A DNA stretch of 64,000 nt, from assembly GCA_014529385.2 (NCBI GenBank), contig CM043960.1, forward strand, positions 118,304,043-118,368,042. Reading direction: 5' to 3'. This document shows positions 10,987 to 22,165 of the stretch, piece by piece (within the stretch, counting starts at the first letter, position 1; each line of letters opens with the position of its first letter). Source of the stretch: Adiantum capillus-veneris. Lineage: Eukaryota; Streptophyta; Polypodiopsida; Polypodiales; Pteridaceae. The notes under the pieces are model-generated. The model saw only the letters and a program-made list of their open reading frames with translations. It searched no databases and had not been told where the DNA came from. The translations under genes and the position numbers were made by a program.

Positions 10987-11996
10987 AGACATTATACGCG
11001 TATGATGTCTTTTGTGTCAAAATGACTTCATATTGGTTGTGCTTGTAGCTGATAGTGTATACATGAGTATCATATGCTTGGATTTGAGTTTGGATACCAT
11101 TTGGTCAAGTTTTGGCCAGTTTAGTCCAGTTCCGGCTCTTGGCAAAATTTTGAAAGGGAATTGGATTTTATGATCCAAATTGGATAAAACTTGGTGGTTC
11201 ACTTTCAAATGGCATGTAGATCACTTCTGTTTGGTGATTGAAGCCCTGAGGTGCCAAAATCACATAGTGAGACATCATACGCGTATGATGTCTTTTAGTG
11301 TATTTTTGGACCAAATTTCTCTATAAGCTTGGATTTGGCTTTAGATAGGCTTATTCAGTGGATTTATGAAGTTTGGATAGATTTTGGGCTAAAAATGGCT
11401 CTGGAGACATCATACGCGTATGATGTCTTTTTCATCAATTTTTCATGGGATTGGTTCTGTGGACTCCCCATGTACTAGTGAAGGACTGTCCCTACTCAAA
11501 TCTTGGTTTGGACTTGAGTATGTTGGATTTGGGCTAAAATAGGCTTTGGATGAAGGATTTTCCCTCAATTGGGCTAATGGGGTGATCCACTTGACCAAAT
11601 GGTTCCAAACTTCATATGTAGCATGTATTAGATATATATAATGGATGTATGATGTCAAATGAGCAGTTTTGGCTCTGTAAGTGCAAATAGACATCATACG
11701 CGTATGATGTCTTTTGTGTCAAATGGTGCTTTTTGGTTCCAGATAGCTTGTAGATGTGTTAATCAACAATCCTACAAAGTTTCAATGAGTTTGGAGTTAT
11801 TTTGACAAAATTAGGACCAAAAATCAATTTTTATGGCCTACTTTGCGTCTTTTTGGTTTTCCTTGGGTTTTCTAACTCCAATTCTCATGATACTTGGTTC
11901 ATAGGATGTGATTAACATGTGGAATGAGGCTATGCACTCAAATGTTGAAATGGATGTGAAAATCATGCTGTGAGACATCATACGCGTATGATGTCT
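10987..11996. repeat. palindrome array, 3' non-coding side (5 copies)
   Basis: A 24-bp palindrome (arm AGACATCAT, centre ACGCGT, mirrored arm) lies at 10987-11010 (one arm change), 11270-11293, 11405-11428, 11689-11712 and 11973-11996 (all perfect). Start-to-start steps are 283, 135, 284 and 284 bp. The right flank of several copies begins TTTGTGTCAAA and the left flank often reads AAAATCATGCTG or similar, so the palindrome is the fixed core of a worn tandem repeat. A partial right arm (GTATGATGTC) lies at 11647-11656. Same element side as the 3' LTR. Confidence 0.9.
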
Positions 11997-11999
11997 TTT

Positions 12000-12760
12000 C
12001 TTGAAATGTTGGTCTTTTTGTGCAAAGAATGCTTTGTGCTAGTGCCCTAAGCCCTGATAACTAGTTTTCAACTTAAAAAGTCATCAGTTTAGCTAAAAAG
12101 CCCCCTTATAGGCATTTCAGTCTCCGAAGTCGTCTTTTTGCCTTGGAGTTGAATTTCTTCAACTTTTCTTCTCGAGAGTTGCATTTCCAGCTCATTAGAT
12201 ATGTTGTGAAGCCACCTATTTGGTTGAACTTGACTTTGGCTCCCCGTTCTCCATCTTTCTCCATTTGGTTGCCCGAAAGCGTCTTTTTCACCATCGGTAA
12301 GTGAATCAGCTTTCTTTTGGGTTTTGCTTGCAAACATAAGTCATCCATGTATATTTGAAGCTGCTTGTGAAGTTTCATGTCATTTGGTCGTCAATTTTAG
12401 CCGTTATGCCAAAATGACGCTTTGTGTGTCCGCAGACGAATCGGTTGTTCCGACCTACTTTTGGTGATCCAAACCCGGAGATACTCCATGGTTGCATTGC
12501 CCTCGATGTTGTTAAGCTTCCTGAGAAGTTTTGTGTCGTTTCGACAACTTTTTCCTGTTTGCCTCTTGCAGGCTCTGTTGACCTAGGGTTTTTCAAGTCG
12601 TTCTTTCTCGAGCTTTGAGTGTTAGAAACCCATCTTCTATGTTAGGGTAACCCACCTCTAAGTTCTTGCAAGGTTTGGTTAGGCGGTTGTGCCCCTACCT
12701 AGCGTTCTTCCCCATTCCCCGTCTGCTCTTGTTTCTTGGTTTTGGTCAGTTTTCGCGACA
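12000..12760 (-). other. non-coding or captured segment inside the gypsy element
   Basis: More balanced in base composition than its neighbours and with short open frames on the minus strand (about 12.09-12.6 kb) of no recognised family. A 23-bp word at about 12339-12361 (within it, CATAAGTCATCCATGTATAT) is identical to the RT active-site region at about 17390-17412. Whether this is captured host sequence or worn element sequence cannot be decided here. Confidence 0.3.
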
Positions 12761-13606
12761 AAAATTAACGATAAGCATCAAAAGCTTATGGCAACGAGTC
12801 TACCTCTCATGTCTAGTGTCCTCTGAGCTCTCGTAGCAGTCGTAGAAGGCGGTAGAAGGTTGGATGCTCCTGTGTGCTCTTTGCTCTCTCCAAGAAGGTA
12901 ATAGTGGAAATGAGCTTGAAAGTGATGTGAAAAATACTTAACTTCGGGCTTCCCGGATCACTTGTTACCAAATTTGACATGTGCTCCTATCTCGTCGTGA
13001 AATGCACTTTAGGATTTGAAATTTCTCAATTTGGACTCCGTTTGACCTGTTTCTGAGAAATCTGTCCAGTTTGCCAAAATTCTGTCATTTCGGGCTTTCC
13101 GCGACTTTTCCCGAATTGTACTCAATTTTTACCATGGGTTGCCCTTGTCATTAGGATCATCACCGTCTATTCTTTTCTTTTTTCCGATCTCATTTCCCCT
13201 GCTTTTTTATTTTTCTTTTTCTTTTATTAAGAAAATCATAAAAAATAAAGGAAAAATAGCAAATTGAAGCCAAAAATTTCCAAACATACACGATAAATAG
13301 CTGGTAACCCTGTGTATATGAATATACACTTATTTGTGATTTCTGGACTTGGATTACCACTTTTTTCACTTTTTAGCTCCAAAAACACTCTTATTTAGTG
13401 ATATTTACACGTCTAGAGACCCAAATTCATCATTTGATCTCTTCTTGTTGCAAAACAAGGTATATAAGGGCATAAATATTATCAATATCCGCAATCAAAC
13501 ATAAAAAATTGCAAATCATGTAAGACACTGCCCTTGTAATATAATTTTTGTTTTTCTTTGTTTTTGGCGCTTGTAGCTGCTTTGTAACTCCTGTATACCT
13601 GTATAC
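12761..13606. other. 3' non-coding region of the gypsy element
   Basis: No open frame of note apart from short ones at its left side of pol. It includes a T/C-rich tract at about 13165-13230 and AT-rich sequence. It separates pol from the palindrome array. Confidence 0.5.
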
Positions 13607-13618
13607 CTCCCCCCCTCC
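13607..13618 (-). other. internal polypurine-tract copy
   Basis: The minus strand again reads GGAGGGGGGGAG, identical to the terminal tract at 10130-10141. It lies just downstream of the last pol-linked frame. It could act as a second plus-strand primer site as in elements with a central PPT; this is inference. Confidence 0.6.
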
Positions 13619-13639
13619 TAGTCTGAGTCCTCCCGGACG

Positions 13640-14390
13640 ACTATGAAGTGTCTGTGGGCGAAGCAATGTAGTTGTTTTGGTCATAAGTTCCCAGTGCAAT
13701 TGTAGAGCGATGATACAACAATCTTTCCAATAAAGCTGCTCCTTGTTTGATTGAAGGATTGGTGGTCGGGTTTTGGGTTGGTTTTGGCACTTCGGTAGTA
13801 GCATCAGTAGATGGATTCTTCTTTATTTTGTTGTTCTTTTTCACAATCCAAATCTGCTTCCGCTTCACTTGTGCTTGCCACAAGCTCGTTGCGACCCAAA
13901 CCTGCTTTGTTCTTTGTGTTGATTTCCTCGACTTGAAATACCTAGGAGTGTCCGTTGATTGTACTGAAGGGAGTTCTTGTTTACAAATCTTTGGGATCCA
14001 AATTTGCTTGCTATAGCTTTGTGCCGTCATGAACTTCTTTGGAATCCAGATCTGTTTCACTGTCCTTGATTGTCTCGAATCACTCTGTTGTCTGGTATTG
14101 AAGACTCTGTTTTCCAGCTTTGTGTTCTCTGGCACAACCTTTTTTGGTCTCCATACCAACTTTGACTCCGTTTTTTCCCAAGGTTGAGCTGTTATATTAT
14201 TGCTTGTCTTCCTTATCCACTCTTGAGAATTCCTCGTCGAAGAGTAATCCGGTTGTAAAGAAACTTTTGGTTGCCATTGCTTCTTCTTTTTCTCTGGTTG
14301 TTGTTTACCTTTGTCTTTGGATTCGTCCTTTGGAGTTGGCTCTGCTCCTTTGGTGAACTTAACTGATTGACTTTCACCTTCGTATTTGAT
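13640..14390 (-). other. basic Trp-repeat region after integrase (fossil element part)
   Basis: The minus strand encodes a Lys/Gln/Thr-rich stretch with a recurring heptad-like word: VKQIWIPKK, SKQIWIPKI, TKQVWVATS and RKQIWIVKK, plus an earlier KKQWQPKV, roughly every 20-40 residues. The repeats and high charge suggest nucleic-acid or protein docking, but I know no family with this pattern. It follows the second retropepsin-like domain and ends near the internal polypurine tract. Confidence 0.55.
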
Positions 14391-14770
14391 AAGCACTGAT
14401 TTAGAACTCCAGTCAATCATTGCATTGTATTGCTTCTGCCATGGTTGTCCTAGCAATAATGGATGTTGTGTAGCTTGGTCTTCAACCACGTAAAACATAT
14501 GAGGATACACTTAACGGTTAATCTGTATATGTAAAACTGTGCATCCGACAGTTTTGATTGAATTCTCAGAGTAACTCTTTAACTCTTGCTTGACAGTTTG
14601 TAGTTTAGTGACATTTGTCAATTGTCTATACAAACTGAGTGAAAGTAGGTTAGCTTGAGTTCCTGAATCCAATAGTGCTCTGGCTTTGATTTGGTTGGTT
14701 CCTACTTTGCATTCAATGATGGGTTCTTCTTTGTCATTATCCATTTTTGTTATACTGACTGCGTTTATTC
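14390..14770 (-). other. second retropepsin-like domain, after integrase (fossil element part)
   Basis: Downstream of integrase the minus strand shows IIECKVGTNQIKARALLDSG followed by TQANLLSLSLYRQL, and later HPLLLGQPWQKQY. These match the two signature blocks of retroviral-type aspartic proteases: the D-S/T-G catalytic loop with a hydrophobic lead-in, and the (I/L)LG turn before the C-terminal helix. The element already has a normal protease in its gag-pro region at about 19.1-19.44 kb. A retropepsin fold after integrase is unusual. Confidence 0.6.
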
Positions 14771-14899
14771 GTATTGCTCCTTCATTGCGCTGTTTCTGAC
14801 GTAGTAGTCTTCTTTTCTCCATTCTTTCCTTCGCCTCGGCTTGCGCTTCCTCCAAAATCATTTTCTTTGTCTGGACACGCAGCTTTTCTTGATGTATTT

Positions 14900-15830
14900 T
14901 GAGAAGCATGTCTTGGGTTAGCGGCAAAAGATACTTTTTCACTCTGCATCCACTAATCCAATTGGGCATTTCTTCTCCGTCTAATGTAGCAAGCTTGACG
15001 GCTCCACTTGGTGATAGATCTTTAATCACCAGAGGTCCCATCCCTCGCTTTTTAAGCTTCTTAGCATGCTGTTTCAGAGTGTAAACTAGGACATAGTCCC
15101 CAACCTTAAACTCTTTAGTCTGCACATGCTTATCAAAAAATTCTTTTTGTCGCCTTTTTTGAGCGTAGATAGAAGCTACTGCTTTTAGGCGAAGCTCATC
15201 TAGCTTTTCCAGGTCATCTATTCTATCAGAAAGCTCGTGCCCTGTCCACTCTAGATCCTTAGCCACCCTTAAGGTTGAAATCAAGAATTCTATTGGTAAG
15301 ATAGCATTTAGCCCAAAAACCATGTTATATGGGGTCGTTCCTATTGATGTTTTATATGCTACCCTATATGCCCATAATGTTGAATGCAACTTCTGGTCCC
15401 AGTCAGTTCTCGACTCAGATACAATCTTCGTAAGGACCGTGCATATGGTTTTGTTTGTTGCCTCAGCTTGTCCGTTTGCTTGTGGATGATACGGGGCTGA
15501 TTTCCTATGGATTACCATGAATTCATCTAGAAGGATCTCTATCACTTCATTTATAAAATGTGTGCCTCGATCACTCACAATTTCTATTGGCAATCCATAT
15601 CGTACAAAGACGTATTCATATAGAAATTGTGTCGCGGTCCTGGCATCTGCTTTTTGAGTTGCCTTTGCTTCGACCCACTTTGTTAAATAGTCTGTAGCCA
15701 CAATGATGTATTGTGCATGAGTCTTATATGCAGGAGGTGAAATGGGTCCGACATAATCAATCCCCCATTTTGCAAAAGCTCTTGCCTCCATCATTGGTCT
15801 AAGCGGCATATCATCTCTTTTAAGTGGTAC
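14900..15830 (-). other. integrase core and C-terminal domain (fossil element part)
   Basis: The minus strand carries the DDE core: WGIDYVGPISPP, then IEIVSDRGTHF and YHPQANGQAEATNK, which hold the two Asp and the Glu in normal order. DWDQKLHSTLWAYR and TTPYNMVFG follow. The C-terminal part has FKVGDYVLVYT, KRGMGPLVI and GCRVKKYL, a GPY/F-like module. No chromodomain is visible. Confidence 0.85.
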
Positions 15831-16500
15831 TTTGGTCCGCTGACAGTCATTGCACCGTCTAACGTATTCCTCAGCGTCCATATGTAATGTTGGCCACCAT
15901 ATTCCTGCGGCTAAGACAAGTTTTGTTGTCTTATCACCTGAGAAATGGCCTCCACCTACTCCTCCATGAGCTTGCTCTAGGATTATCACATACTCAGACT
16001 CTGATGCGCAAATCCTAAGCTGGTTGTCTTTACATCTCTTATAGAGTTGATCTCCTATTAAAGCGTAATCTCTAGCTTCTGTCTCTACAGATTTCTGACG
16101 AGCTTTTGACGTTCCTTCTGGGAAAGTTCTATTTGTGAGATATTCAACAATATACTGACTCCATTCTGGAGCGATCATTATCTAATATAATGTCGAATAC
16201 TCTGCTGGCGGTTTTGATGAACATACAATACATACAGTGACATATTCATGTACGCTTTCTTTCATTCCTGGCCAATAGACTCCCAATTGTAACAAATTCC
16301 TATATGTGTTCCTTCTTGAACAATGAAATGCACATTCCTGAACATGTGCTTCGCGCAAATATATATTATATTCCTCAGGATTGATGCATAGTCGTAAAAC
16401 ATGATCATTTCCCAATTGATACAACCTTCCTGCAACCAATTGAAGATTCTTGGATTGCTGAATAGCAATATGTTTCTGGTTGTATTCTCTTCTATCGAAC
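15830..16500 (-). other. two tandem integrase-type zinc (H2C2) modules (fossil element part)
   Basis: Two stretches have the same plan. The first shows LYQLGNDHVLRLCI, LREAHVQECAFH, GVYWPGMKESVHEYV and CIVC. The second shows LYKRCKDNQLRICA, LEQAHGGVGGGHF, GIWWPTLHMDAEEYV and CNDC. Both are preceded by a PEWSQ/PKWSQ-type lead. This is the integrase N-terminal His-His-Cys-Cys module, present twice, so it looks like an internal duplication. Gypsy elements usually have one. Confidence 0.6.
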
Positions 16501-16639
16501 TCTCCTCCATAGGTTAATAGGTTAACGACATTTTGAGACCACTTCGGTATCATTTCTATGTTGAACAAGTACGCGTCTGGCATGTCATCATCTACTCCTA
16601 TAGGGTCTTCTCCATTCGTCAATCGCGAAAGATGAGCAG

Positions 16640-17200
16640 CTCTAAGATGTGTTTTTCCTTTCTTTACTACTACCGTGAAGTCGAATTCCAGTAAGATAAT
16701 GAACCATCTCACTATTCTCCCGGTATTGCATGGCTTATTCACTAGGTAGAGCAAGGCTTGGTGATCCGTAAAAAACACAAACTTGTTGGCTAGAAGATAA
16801 TGCCAAAATTTCTTCACAGCATATATCATTCCTAATCCCTCTCGTTCTGTTGTGGTGTAATTCTTCTCTGCATTGTTGAGCTGTCGACTGGCATAACAGA
16901 TAGGAAAATCCATGTTTCCTTCTTCTGGCTGAGCCAGAATGCATCCTATTGCATATGCAGAAGCATCTATATACACATGGAATATCTTCTCCCAATCTGG
17001 TGATTTTAAGACTGGAGCAGTAATGAGTGCCTCTTTCAATTTCTTGAACGATTCCTCACACTCCTCTGTCCATTCAAAGTTCACTATTAGCCTGTAAAGT
17101 GGTTGGCCTATTATAGCGTACATGTAAATGAATCGTCTATAATATCCGCAATGTCCCATAAAGCTCTGCACTTGTTTCGCATTGGTTGGTCTAGGCATAT
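16640..17200 (-). other. RNase H domain (fossil element part)
   Basis: The minus strand shows GHCGYYRRFI (thumb to RNase H link), FHVYIDASAYAIGCILAQ, ICYASRQLNNAEKNYTTTER and FFTDHQALLYLVNKP, the ordered blocks of gypsy RNase H with its D, E and D residues. I see one RNase H only and no archaeal-type second copy between pol domains. Confidence 0.85.
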
Positions 17201-17349
17201 CCACTATAACTTTTATCTTCTCTAAATCCGTGGATATTCCGTTTTGTGAGACAATATGTCCCAGAATTCTGCCCTATCGGACCATAAACACACATTTCTC
17301 AGGATTGAGACAAATGCGATATGTCCTACATTTCTCAAATACTTTTCTT

Positions 17350-18500
17350 AGGTGTTCTAGATGCTCATCTCTCAGAAGAGAATGTACACATAAGTCATCC
17401 ATGTATATTTCTAGAAACAACCTTAAGTATTCTTTGAAAGCATGCGTCATCAGCCTCTGGAAGGTTGCGGGAGCATTGGTTAGACCAAAAGGCATAACCC
17501 TATAAGCATAGATTCCCCACTCAGTTGCAAAAGCTGTTTTATGTTGATCTTCCAGTGCTATGGCTAGCTGGTTATATCCTGAAAAACCATCAAGAAAGGA
17601 GTAGGCTGTTTTCCCTGATACACGCTCTAGAACATGATCAGTTATCGGCAGGGGATAATTGTCCCTGATTGTTGCAGCATTCACTTTCTTTAAGTTGACA
17701 CACACTCGGAGTTTTCCGTTCTTCTTGGGTACCACCACAATCGGAGATACCCAATCGGTGTGTTCAATCTCGTATATGAATTCAGCTTCCATTAGCTTAT
17801 CTATCTCTTCTTTGATTCGCTTAGCAAACGTATCATTATATGTGTATGGTCTCTGTCTGCTAGGCTTTGCGTCTTGTTTTAGTGGGATTGTGTGTTGGCA
17901 TATCGATGGGTCAACTCCCTTTAAGTCCTTATAAGACCATGCAAACACATCCCTGTACTCTCTGAGAAGACTCAAAAGTCTCTCTTCCTCGCCTGGAGAC
18001 AAATCTGTGGCTATGTACACCGGTCTAGGTGTCTCACCTGGAGCTGCTAAATCCACTTTTTTTGCATCCTCCGGTCCGTCATAAGATTCGTTCTCCCTTC
18101 TCTCTCGAATAGGTTGGGTTAATACCACCTTCCTATCCTCAATTGTGAATTTCCTGTAGTGAGAGGGAACATCCATGTTTTCCTTGATTTTGGCGTTTTC
18201 GTCCTCTCCACTCTCAAATTCAGTTGTCCAAACTTCCTTCAGAGTTTTCTTGAGCTCTCTGTACTTGTTTCTACGTTCTAACTTGGACTCCGTGTGTTCT
18301 CTGTTGCGCTTGTTCTTTTCTGTTTTTTCTGTTTCTGTTTTCGTTCCATTCCTTTGAACTTGATTTCTTGAGCCTCTTTTGTCTTTTTGTAAGCTCTTTT
18401 GATCATTGCCTCTCATTCTTCCAGAAATCTTGTCCTTAACACAATCTTCCGCCTTTACTAGCATTAGGAATTGATTTTTTCCTCTTATTCTAGGCATCGG
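17350..18500 (-). other. reverse transcriptase with charged leader (fossil element part)
   Basis: The minus strand begins with a Lys/Glu-rich stretch and then a typical gypsy RT: WVSPIVVVPKKNGKLRVCVN, YSFLDGFSGYNQLAIA, MPFGLTNAPATFQRLM and LEIYMDDL, the last holding the catalytic Asp pair (about 17391-17411 on the plus strand). ATDLSPGEEERLLSLLREY just before is the usual RT lead-in. Confidence 0.9.
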
Positions 18501-19079
18501 ATTGGTTCTAACCCCCTTTGTTTTTCTCTTTGCTCTATAGCGTTTCTGGTGTTGTTTAGTTTGGTTCGGAAAATCATAGAATCGGACATCCGTTATAGTT
18601 TCTTCGTTTCCGCTTGAATTGTCCGTTGACTTGTTGTCTGCTTCATTTTCTCACTCTGGATGATCGGGAATGTCGTGAAACACCTCTTCTTCATCTTCCT
18701 TTTCAAGTGTATTGTTCTTTTCAGTTTCTTTTTCGAGTATAGTTCTCAACATGAAGTACGGAACCACGTCGTACCCGTCCTTGTCGCAAAATTTTGTTGT
18801 GGGACCATCCGGAATTGCACAAACATCTAGGGTTACTAGAATGTGTGTCCATTCTAATGGTTCAAGCGTGTCCTCTGGAAAGGGTTCTCCTATATAAGTT
18901 TCGTCTTCGATAGCCCTTTCTAAAACACATTCTTCTCATTTGAGACTTCCACATTTCGAAGCTCCACACATCCATAACTCCTTGGGTTTACCTAACCAAG
19001 CTGGAAATTCGGATCCCGCCAAAGTAGCTGAATCAAACTCCTCCACCGGTGTTCGGTTCACATCTTTGTAGCTATGGTC

Positions 19080-19440
19080 TTTCAGGTTCACACGTGTAGT
19101 GGTTTCCATATTTCTCAGGTATATGTGATCGTAGCCCCAATCTTGGACCATTTTCAACTGTCTCATGAATGGTCTTCCCAATATGATATCATAGTTATTC
19201 TCCTTGCCAAAATCGACAATAGCAAAAGTATGTTCGTATTCAATGCCGCAAGAAGTCACTACAAATTTCTCTAATAACCCCATAGGTTTCTCCATGTGTC
19301 CATCTGCTAATTGGAGTTTCAACCTAGTCTTCCTTATTGCTGGTTTCCCCCATTTTTTCCAGATTTCTTTTGTAGCAATGGCTACCCCAGCTCCGCTGTC
19401 TAGTATTACCATCGTCTTCACTCCTTGGAATTCAACTGGT
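19080..19440 (-). other. gag-linked aspartic protease (fossil element part)
   Basis: The minus strand shows VKTMVILDSGAGVAIAT, with the catalytic D-S-G near 19400, then LKLQLADGHMEKPMG and DIILGRPFMRQL. It lies at the end of the long gag frame (about residues 890-1000), in the normal gag-pro position. Confidence 0.85.
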
Positions 19441-20739
19441 AAGGTTGTATTCCCCTCTTCACCTTCGCAATACTCTCCGACCTTGTTTAAGGGTACAGGC
19501 TTAGCGTTCTTTTGTGGTTTACTCAGCTCTTGTATTCCCTCTTGCAGTCTCGATGTTGGGTCTTTTATCCCAAATTTCTCCAAGCATTTTCCTACAGTGG
19601 TCCACATATGTGGTCTTAGCCTCAAAAGCTCAGCTAGAGTGATAGTGCATGTTACTGGTGTTGACAAGATCTCTATCAATCCTTGCGAGTCCATGACTTT
19701 TTCTGATGAGATTCTTCGTGAGGGAAGTGCTCTAATCTCGGATTTTGCTTCATACTCTCCTAAGTATGAAGGTAAGGTATTCAGTGAATGAGGTTTGCTC
19801 TCCATTGTTCTAACAGAGCCCCCATCTCCCCAGTAAGATTGCAGATCCAAGTCCACTTGAGATCCTGCCTCAAATTCCACTATGGGAGGATTCCTGATGT
19901 CCTTTTCCCAATTTGTCTGATTAGCTTGGCAACTTAGCTCGTTTGCAAAGTTTGCCTCTCTCACTTGTTTCCAAAATTCATTGTAATCCTCATCTCTTCC
20001 GTAAGACCTCTGTATGACTGGATGAAAACTCTCTATCTCCTGATCGGTTGTGTTCAATACTATGCGGTCATCCTTGTGTGTATTTTCAGGCTTTTGTGCA
20101 CTGGGAGTCTTTTCAGCTACCCGTGAATTGATAGTCTCTTGCTGAATTAGGTTTTCCGTTCCACAATTCATTGTTTCTTTTGGTGGTTCTAATAAGGCTT
20201 GTGCAGTCTCGATCATTCTCTGGCACATTTCAAGTCTCTGCTTTTCCAATTCCGCGTTTGGGTATGTCATCCACCTCTGTTCCTTTGTTTGGTTGTTCTT
20301 TAACCTAGCTTCGTAAGCTCTCATCAGTGCGTCCAATGGTTCGTGTACTTTGTCGACTAGCACTGATCCCCCTGAGCTTAAGCTCGTTGTTTCTTTAATA
20401 CTCTTTTTTTTCGTTCTTTCCGGGCTCATCTCTCGTTTCCCGTTTTGACTCTCAAGTTTTTCTAATCTATCTTTAGTTCGCTTTAGTTCCTCAGCTAGAA
20501 TAGCGTCTTCACGTTCTTTTCTCAACTTCATGCGTGCTTTTCTAGCTTTCCATGTGTTTCTCTGACTCCGCGGTCCTTGACTAACCACTTCAGTCGCTAA
20601 CTTTCCATTCTCAGGTTCTCTAGTGGTTTTCTTAGCTTGAGCTCTAGTAACAACTTGCGTTGGTATCAGAGTTTCATTTTCAGACCCACTGCTGGTAGGA
20701 ATAGTTTCTAGCATATTCAATGTCGTCTTTTGCGCTTTG

Positions 20740-22115
20740 TTTGGATTCTTTGAACAATCCTCAATGAAGTGAGTAACCCCACACTCAATGCAATAAGCGT
20801 TAATTCTAATGATTTCCGTATGTGGACAAACATTCATCAGATGGTCACCTCCACACTTGTAACAGGGTCCTAGTGCTGGTCTTGGTCCCATTTGATTCGT
20901 CCTTTGTGGATAGGATGGTCTTTGTCCTGTTAACCCTCCATGAGCTATGAACATCAATGTTCTTGCGTCCAAATTGTATCTCTCTTCATCAGAAGCACTT
21001 ATAATTGTTGGTATTCCAACATTCCCAATCATGCCCCATGGTTCTGGTTGTTTGGGTTCTTCTGGTGGGTAATACACAGTTGGAGACATGTGTGCACCAG
21101 ATTCTTCATAATAGGCTTGAACAGGCACTAAGGCTTGTTCTTCCTGATTCTCTAAGGTTGAAGCATATCTAATGCCCACTGGTCTTGCTCCTGGTAAAGG
21201 TGGTTGTTGTCCCAATACTGGTTGCGGTCTTTCTATCCCCATAGGTCCTGGTACATTTCCCGTTGGGTATCGAGGTACTAGATGTACTTGAGGTGGTGCT
21301 AATTGAGCAGGAGGTACATACTGACGCTCCCTTACATACCCTTTGTTGTAATAGCACTCCTCTGTTGGATGGTTTGTCCATTTTTGTTCAATAGCACACC
21401 ATTTCAGTGTTTTTGGCAATGGTTTTTGGTATGGTGCCATCCTTTTTAGAGCATCTTCTATCATTTGCTCTACATTTGGCATGGTTGTTGTTTGAACATT
21501 CTTTTTAGTGGTAGTCTCGCTCGCTACGGAGGAAGAGCTACTGGATGCAAAATCTGTATCCGCTGACGCCTCTCCATAAACCGTACAGTTATCCACTAAG
21601 TACAATGCTTCTCTCGTTACTTGCTCGAAACTTGTACAAGCTTTCAAGTGCAAGTCCTTTTTGAGAGTGTCGTTTCTCAATCCCTCAATAAAGAGAACAG
21701 ATAGTCTATCATCTTGTGGTCGTTCACATACTGGACATCTCTCAATGTATTGTTTGAAGAGAAGTGAAGCTTCCTTCACTTTTTCGTGTTCTCTCTGTTT
21801 AAAAGCATATATTTGTGAGACCGTATTGTGCTTAATCCCTCGTTTTGAGAATTCCTCAGCAAACTCTCTTAGCAAATGGTCAATGTCATGGAATCCCCCT
21901 ATGTTCAGTGGTTGAAACCATGTCAATGCCGTACCTTCTAGAGTAAGACCAAATCCCTCGTATTGTGTATGGAAATCTGTTATCTGCTCAGCTCTTAAGA
22001 CTTGCTTAAAGAGTGACACATGTGCATACGGATCTCCCGAACCACCATACTTCTTTGGCATACACTTCGCTACTTGAGATGGTCTCATACGTCTATGGTC
22101 TGCTACCAATCTCAT
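20740..22115 (-). other. gag: capsid domain and two zinc knuckles (fossil element part)
   Basis: The first ~200 residues (MPKKYGGSGDPYAHVSLF, TALTWFQPLNIGG, YIERCPVCERP) are a retrotrans_gag capsid-like domain. A Pro/Gln-rich stretch follows. Near residues 415-455 are two knuckles, CYKCGGDHLMNVC and CIECGVTHFIEDC. Both are C-x2-C-x3-H-x4-C, one residue shorter than the usual x4 spacing. The frame continues through Lys/Glu-rich coiled-coil-like sequence into the protease and is open for about 1059 codons. Confidence 0.88.
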
Positions 22116-22165
22116 TGCTCCTGTGTCCCGGCTAAAGCTTTCTCTAGCATCATGGACTTCATGGG

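Noticed and set aside
12106-12378. YMDDL word in a minus-strand ORF as a second reverse transcriptase
   Set aside because: Only a 23-bp identity to the true RT; no other RT block is near it.
19204-19791. 195-codon plus-strand ORF
   Set aside because: Shadow of the gag-protease frame on the minus strand.
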